This document shows positions 6,880 to 11,144 of a stretch of 11,144 nucleotides of DNA, in pieces. The position numbers and the translations under genes were made by a program. The notes under the pieces were generated by a model, which worked only from the letters and a program-made list of their open reading frames with translations, made no database searches and had not been told where the DNA came from. Origin of the DNA: SOIA01 sp050116035 (GTDB lineage Bacteria > Acidobacteriota > Aminicenantia > Aminicenantales > Aminicenantaceae); NCBI GenBank assembly GCA_050116035.1, contig JASFPJ010000086.1, positions 1 to 11,144 of the forward strand, written 5' to 3'. Positions within the stretch are counted from its first letter, which is position 1. Each line of letters starts with the position of its first letter.

Positions 6880-8040
6880 TCAATTCGCAAAATATCCGGA
6901 ACGGTGTGTAACCCTGTATCGTTGACCTTTAACTTTCACGGTTATCTTCTTGAATTCCCCACTTTTTTTATAGCCCACCGGAGAGTAATACAGGAGATAA
7001 TAATTCTCAGAGGCATCGACTGCATGTTTAAAAGAAGCTTCGGCGTTTGTGGTGACTTGAGTTATTCCTCCAGTCACTCTGGACAACTCCTTGAATGTAC
7101 TGAACATTCCAGTAGTCGTATCAAACATATCGAGCAGAGAAACAGAGGGTTCAAATCCAATGTCCTTAAAATAGGATTCATCCTTAAGGTACAGAAAATG
7201 GAATAGGATTGATGAATCAGAAAAGGCTTTTTTGATTTTTTTGGGATCAATAGTAGTGTATGAGGCGACCATGCTCATGTAGTTGAGATAATCAAGGCCG
7301 GCCCAGATGTTGCTTATAACACTGACAGGAGTTGGCATCGGAAACTCAATTAATTCCTGTTGGAAGAACAGGAAGACATTCTTCTGTCCGGGCAGTTTCT
7401 TCAGGTACTCGGATATAGCTATTAATCTTTTTTCATCTATGTATCTCTGGCTCATGTACGTTTCCCTGGTCCCTGTCACGCCCCCAAACGTATCCTCATC
7501 CTCTGTATAGTCACCTAAATCTGCCCAGTCCAGAGGCCTTATGAACGCATCCCTTCTCAGTTTTTCAATGAGTTGACTGGCAATTTCTGTTTTGGACACC
7601 ACTTCCCAGGAATCTTCCTTGAAATTGTAAGTCCTCGTGGGGGTGGCCACGATCAGTTTATCGCCCGGGATAATGACTTTTTCAAAAAAATACCAGATAG
7701 CCTCTTCGACTTTGGGAAAAAAATCTCTGATCTCAAAAACGAGCACAAATTGTCTGGATAACTGGGGAGAAAATATTTTCTTCGCTTCCTCCTTGTCAAT
7801 CTTCACATCTTCTCTTTCGATATTCGCCTTTTTTATCAGGTAGACGGCTTCAATTTTCTGGGGCTTGCCATCCTCGTAGACTTCAAAATCATCTATGGTC
7901 AGATCATCGATAAATTTGTTTCCTTTAAACACCCGGACAGGGACTTCTATGTTGACGACAATGGTTTCGTGGGAAATTTCTTGAGCCAGAAGGGCTATAC
8001 CGAACAGAAATACTCCGATGAGAAGAATAAGTCTTTTCAT
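6880..8040 (-). CDS. Secreted VWFA-related (Acidobacterial-type) domain protein
   Basis: The protein has 386 residues. A Sec signal peptide (Lys-Arg then a hydrophobic run, cleavage likely near Ala19-Gln20) is followed by a beta-rich N-domain. Its 'VNIEVPVRVFKG...DDFEVYEDGKPQ' phrase (residues ~29-61) is the signature opening of the Acidobacterial VWFA-related family (TIGR03436 type). The A-domain-like core runs from about 97 and ends in 'YYLLYYSPVGYKKSG' and 'RSGYFAN', which are typical family endings. Where a VWA domain would carry the D-x-S-x-S metal site, this protein has 'LVFEIRDFF' (residues 100-108), so metal-dependent ligand binding by the usual site is doubtful. The role is unknown and probably involves periplasmic or surface protein contacts. 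ATG 8040 has GGGAAG 8-9 bp upstream. The gene diverges from the S9 peptidase, and no terminator is obvious behind it. Confidence 0.88.
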   Translation of the reverse strand: MKRLILLIGVFLFGIALLAQEISHETIVVNIEVPVRVFKGNKFIDDLTIDDFEVYEDGKPQKIEAVYLIKKANIEREDVKIDKEEAKKIFSPQLSRQFVLVFEIRDFFPKVEEAIWYFFEKVIIPGDKLIVATPTRTYNFKEDSWEVVSKTEIASQLIEKLRRDAFIRPLDWADLGDYTEDEDTFGGVTGTRETYMSQRYIDEKRLIAISEYLKKLPGQKNVFLFFQQELIEFPMPTPVSVISNIWAGLDYLNYMSMVASYTTIDPKKIKKAFSDSSILFHFLYLKDESYFKDIGFEPSVSLLDMFDTTTGMFSTFKELSRVTGGITQVTTNAEASFKHAVDASENYYLLYYSPVGYKKSGEFKKITVKVKGQRYRVTHRSGYFAN

Positions 8041-8147
8041 GCTGAGCTTCCCTTTGCAGTATTATTTTAAACCTAAAAAAAATAAATAAAAAGAATAAAA
8101 AAAATTTGTGATTCTCTGATTCCCGAAATAAGGCCTGACTGCGCAAC

Positions 8148-8153
8148 ATTATA
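8148..8153 (-). promoter_or_regulatory. Possible -10 box for the VWFA-related gene
   Basis: A perfect TATAAT reads on the minus strand about 108 bp before the start codon. There is no acceptable -35 hexamer at 16-19 bp and no extended -10 TG. The leader would include a strongly A/T-biased tract (8073-8106), which makes chance matches likely. Treat as tentative. Confidence 0.25.
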
Positions 8154-8190
8154 AATAGACTGAATTTCAGGAGGCTTGACTCCAGTGGTG

Positions 8191-8219
8191 TTGAAAATGA
8201 GCGCTAAATTGTGTTAAGT
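8191..8219 (+). promoter_or_regulatory. Possible promoter for the S9 peptidase gene
   Basis: TTGAAA (8191-8196), a 17-bp spacer and TTAAGT (8214-8219) are well placed. A start near 8226 would leave a leader of about 28 nt containing AGGAGG at 8241-8246. The -35 is five of six, but the -10 is poor. Confidence 0.3.
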
Positions 8220-8253
8220 AGAAATCTTCTATACCAGAAAAGGAGGAGGAAGA

Positions 8254-10299
8254 ATGAGAAAAATAGGAATTATTTTTGCTTCTTTTTGGCTGCTCACTTT
8301 TTGCTCTCCTGTAGTCCACGCCGAATCGGCCAAAAAACCCATTTCCTTTGACGACTTTATCCGCATCAAGCGTGTCAGCGACCCACAAGTCTCTCCGCAA
8401 GGAGATTTGATCGCATTTGTCGTCACAGAAATGGATTTGGCAAAGAACACCAGTAACAGTGACATCTGGATCGTTCCCCTCTCCGGAGGAGAGCCATGGA
8501 GATTAACCTCCAGTCCGAAAGGCGATTCGAGGCCTCGCTGGTCTCCGGATGGAAAAAGAATCGCCTTCATCTCCTCCAGGAGCGGGTCTCCTCAAATCTG
8601 GATGATCGATCCCCGCGGAGGAGAAGCCTTTCAGGTCAGCACACTATCCACTGGGGCAAATGGAGTCATCTGGTCCCCAACCGGGGAACACCTTGCGTTC
8701 CTCTCCTCTGTCTATCCGGACTGCGCGGATGACGAATGCAACCAAAAAAGAAACGAGGAAAAAGCCAAGAGTGCGGTCCAGGCCAAGATGTTTCACCAGC
8801 TTCTTTTCAGACACTGGAACGCATGGCAGGATGAGAAGAGGAGTCATCTCTTTGTCATTCCTGCAGACGGGGGAAAAGCCATCGACGTCACTCCCGGCGA
8901 TTTTGACACTCCACCCATTTCTCTCGGGAGCACCCATGACTACACCTTTTCCCCGGATGGAAAAACCATCTGTTTTGTCCGTAATATCGACCCGGAATTG
9001 AAAATCTCACTCGGAACGAACAACGACCTGTTCACGACTCCCATAAAGGGAGGGACGATCCAGCCAATCACTCAAAATAAAGCCAATGACAATTCTCCTC
9101 ATTATTCTCCGAATGGACGATACATCGCCTATCGAGCCATGGCCAGGCCCGGTTTTGAGGCGGATAAATACAGCCTCATTCTGGTTGACTGGAAAAATCA
9201 TAAAAAGCTAAACCTCACAGAAAAACTGGACATCTCGGTCAACGATATTCTCTGGTCTCCGGATAGTTCCACTCTCTTCATCACGTTTCAGGAAAAAGGT
9301 CGGATTTCTTTGGGCAGGATTGCTCTCAAAGGCAAGAAGTTTGAAAAAATCTTGGAGGGTTATTTCCTAAGCTCTCCCTCCCTTTCCCCTGATGGAAAGA
9401 CAATGGTCTTCCTCAAACAGGCTCTCCATCATCCCACAGATGTTTACTCTTTGGATTTGAAAACGAAAAAAATCACCCCGCTCACTGCGATGAATAAAGC
9501 ACTTCTCTCGAAACTCGAGATGAATCCCACTGAAGAATTCTGGTTTGACGGAGCCGGAGGAGAAAAAATCCATGGCTTCCTGGTCAAGCCTCCCTTTTTC
9601 GACTCTTCAAAAAAATATCCATTGGTCATGCTCATCCACGGCGGCCCTCAAGGCGCGTGGTCAGATAATTTTCACTTCCGTTGGAATGCCCAGATGTTCG
9701 CCTCCCCCGGTTATGTGACAGCCATGATCAACTTCCATGGAAGCACGGGCTACGGCCAGTCCTTCACTGACTCCATCACCGGAGACTGGGGAGGAAAACC
9801 CTATGAAGATATCATGAAAGGCTTGGACTACCTCCTCTCTCAGTATGATTTCATCGACAAGGATCGATTGGCTGCCGCCGGTGCCTCTTACGGCGGCTAC
9901 ATGATCAACTGGATCGAAGGGCACACCACAAGGTTTAACTGCCTGATATCCCATGCGGGAGTGTATGACCTGCGCTCGATGCACGGGGCGACTGAAGAAC
10001 TTTGGTTTCCGGAATGGGAGTTCAAGGGGACTCCCTGGTCGAATAAGGAAATGTACGAAAAATGGTCGCCGAGTTTCTTTGTCCAGAACTTCAAAACACC
10101 GTGTTTAGTGATCCACGGCCAGTACGATTTCAGGGTACCGGTGACACAGGGATTTCAACTTTTCACGGCTCTCCAAAGAATGAAAGTCCCATCCAAAATG
10201 CTCTATTTCCCCGATGAAAACCACTTTGTCCAGAAGCCGCAAAATGCAGAACTCTGGTGGAGGACCGTTCAAGATTGGCTCGCAAAGTATTTACGATAG
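8254..10299 (+). CDS. Secreted S9 family serine peptidase (dipeptidyl-peptidase 5-like)
   Basis: The protein has 681 residues, close to the ~680-720 usual for bacterial DPP5/acylaminoacyl-peptidase relatives. A Sec signal peptide ends near Val-His-Ala23, so it acts in the periplasm or outside. Cys17 does not fit a lipobox, as Phe is at -1. The N-terminal half holds seven PD40-type strands ('SPDG-x-x-I-A-F' phrases such as RPRWSPDG, DYTFSPDG and SPSLSPDG), which fits a seven-bladed propeller that filters substrates by size. The C-terminal alpha/beta hydrolase has 'LIHGGPQGAW' at the oxyanion region, nucleophile Ser545 in GASYGGY, Asp625 in HGQYDFRVP and His657 in ENHF. The triad is complete. 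It should release dipeptides or short N-terminal units from oligopeptides. DPP5 is my best guess because of the 'FHGSTGYGQ' and 'MINWIEGHT' phrases, but exact specificity is unproven. AGGAGG lies 7 bp before ATG. Confidence 0.94.
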   Translation: MRKIGIIFASFWLLTFCSPVVHAESAKKPISFDDFIRIKRVSDPQVSPQGDLIAFVVTEMDLAKNTSNSDIWIVPLSGGEPWRLTSSPKGDSRPRWSPDGKRIAFISSRSGSPQIWMIDPRGGEAFQVSTLSTGANGVIWSPTGEHLAFLSSVYPDCADDECNQKRNEEKAKSAVQAKMFHQLLFRHWNAWQDEKRSHLFVIPADGGKAIDVTPGDFDTPPISLGSTHDYTFSPDGKTICFVRNIDPELKISLGTNNDLFTTPIKGGTIQPITQNKANDNSPHYSPNGRYIAYRAMARPGFEADKYSLILVDWKNHKKLNLTEKLDISVNDILWSPDSSTLFITFQEKGRISLGRIALKGKKFEKILEGYFLSSPSLSPDGKTMVFLKQALHHPTDVYSLDLKTKKITPLTAMNKALLSKLEMNPTEEFWFDGAGGEKIHGFLVKPPFFDSSKKYPLVMLIHGGPQGAWSDNFHFRWNAQMFASPGYVTAMINFHGSTGYGQSFTDSITGDWGGKPYEDIMKGLDYLLSQYDFIDKDRLAAAGASYGGYMINWIEGHTTRFNCLISHAGVYDLRSMHGATEELWFPEWEFKGTPWSNKEMYEKWSPSFFVQNFKTPCLVIHGQYDFRVPVTQGFQLFTALQRMKVPSKMLYFPDENHFVQKPQNAELWWRTVQDWLAKYLR

Positions 10300-10334
10300 G
10301 AAAAGCAACTACGGATCTCACTAACCTGGATTAT

Positions 10335-11144
10335 TCACGAGTCGAAGTTCAAACTTAACAGAGAAAAGGGATCCACGTTTTTCCGACCGACCACCGTTGC
10401 CCAGTGAAGATGAGGGCCGGTCACCCGGCCTGTGGCCCCCACATTCCCGATGACATCCCCTCTTCGGATAAAATCCCCTCTTTTTACAAGAATCCTTGAA
10501 AAATGACAGTAGAATGTAAACACTCCCAATCCGTGGTCGATGATCACAGCTTTACCAGCGTAATAGAGGTCTCTTGCCAGAACGACTCTTCCTGAATTGG
10601 AGGCAATGACAGATGAACCATAAGGGCTCGCCACATCCACTCCTCTATGGGAAGAGCGGTGATAATTATTATACAGTCTCCTTTGTCCAAAATTGCGCTT
10701 AGCCACTCCGGTTGAAGGGAATATAAACCTTCCTTCTCCCAGCCATTGAGGCGTGTACATTCCATAAATAACTCGAAGAATCTCGGCTTCCCATGCAATT
10801 CTTTCGTGGAATTCTGGGGGAGGTGTGATGAATTTTTTATCGACCCATAATTTTATTAGAGGAAACTCCTTTGCGGGAATAATAATGCGTCTCTGAACGC
10901 TTTCCCATCCCCCTTTGAGTCTCTGAATAAAAACGGTGAGCGTGTAAAAGCCAGGTTCAATCCCAAGGTCAATATTTATGAAGGCGAAAAGCGTATGATT
11001 CATTCTACTTATCCCCATCTGGTAATTTCTGTCCAGGAACCGGACTTTTGCCTCTTTCACTCTGAAAGGCTCATTGATCTCTACGACTACCACCTCACCC
11101 GGTTCAAAAGCCCTGTACAGCAGCTCCACTTTCACATCGGAAGG
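10335..11144 (-). CDS. M23 family metallopeptidase (LytM domain), 5' end beyond window
   Basis: At least 269 residues are present. The frame is open to the window edge, so the true start and probably a signal peptide lie outside. A GTG at 11135 gives 266 residues but has no convincing ribosome site and lacks an export signal, so I treat the gene as partial. The N-terminal ~100 residues form a beta-rich domain ('VELLYRAFEPGEVVVVEI'). The C-terminal LytM domain has the zinc ligands His163 and Asp167 in HRGVDVASP, catalytic His211 in YCHFS, and His242/His244 in GPHLHW (numbering from the GTG). 'GDVIGNVGATG' precedes the last motif, as in active family members. All catalytic positions are kept, which fits an endopeptidase cutting peptidoglycan cross-links in the periplasm. 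It converges on the S9 gene with a 35-bp gap and no obvious terminator. Confidence 0.92.
   Translation of the reverse strand, partial: PSDVKVELLYRAFEPGEVVVVEINEPFRVKEAKVRFLDRNYQMGISRMNHTLFAFINIDLGIEPGFYTLTVFIQRLKGGWESVQRRIIIPAKEFPLIKLWVDKKFITPPPEFHERIAWEAEILRVIYGMYTPQWLGEGRFIFPSTGVAKRNFGQRRLYNNYHRSSHRGVDVASPYGSSVIASNSGRVVLARDLYYAGKAVIIDHGLGVFTFYCHFSRILVKRGDFIRRGDVIGNVGATGRVTGPHLHWATVVGRKNVDPFSLLSLNFDS

Noticed and set aside
8176..8217. Short leader-peptide frame (TTG or GTG start near AGGAGG at 8169-8174) before the S9 gene
   Set aside because: It has 9-13 codons, poor spacing to the ribosome-like motif, no regulatory codon runs and no attenuator hairpin.
10300..10334. Terminator between the convergent S9 and M23 genes
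   Set aside because: No stem of useful length and no T-run can be found in the 35 bp.

Overview
This 11.1-kb window comes from a bacterial chromosome, most likely an uncultured lineage in or near Acidobacteriota/Aminicenantes. That placement is an inference. It rests on a secreted protein of the Acidobacterial 'VWFA-related' type, a secreted S9 peptidase with a seven-repeat propeller, a periplasmic M23 peptidase, a small acidic lipoprotein and moderate GC content. No rRNA or tRNA gene, CRISPR array, integrase or recognisable transposase gene is visible.

Layout: an acidic lipoprotein gene (+, 303-1313) faces a four-gene ABC-2 transporter operon (-, 4982 to 1468). A strong inverted repeat with T-runs sits between them. 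The operon has the order ATPase, permease, ATPase, permease, and its junctions are 1-4 bp overlaps or a 1-bp gap. Upstream on the same strand is gpmI (-, 6683-5070), with a near-consensus sigma70 promoter. Next comes a secreted VWFA-related protein (-, 8040-6880). It diverges from a secreted S9 (DPP5-like) peptidase (+, 8254-10299). An M23 peptidase (-, 10335 to the window edge) converges on the S9 gene and is cut off by the window at its 5' end.

The standout is gpmI. The protein holds all of a cofactor-independent phosphoglycerate mutase, but in circularly permuted order. The canonical C-terminal half (second part of the transferase domain and most of the phosphatase domain) comes first. The canonical N-terminal part (metal Asp, catalytic Ser, first part of the transferase domain) comes second. 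Constant offsets map the catalytic residues onto the usual enzyme. All metal ligands and the catalytic Ser are kept, but two substrate-pocket motifs are altered.

Functionally the window mixes central glycolysis (gpmI), a multi-subunit ABC-2 transporter of unknown substrate, and envelope or secreted proteins (lipoprotein, VWFA-related, S9, M23). Apart from the ABC operon, no shared pathway is evident.
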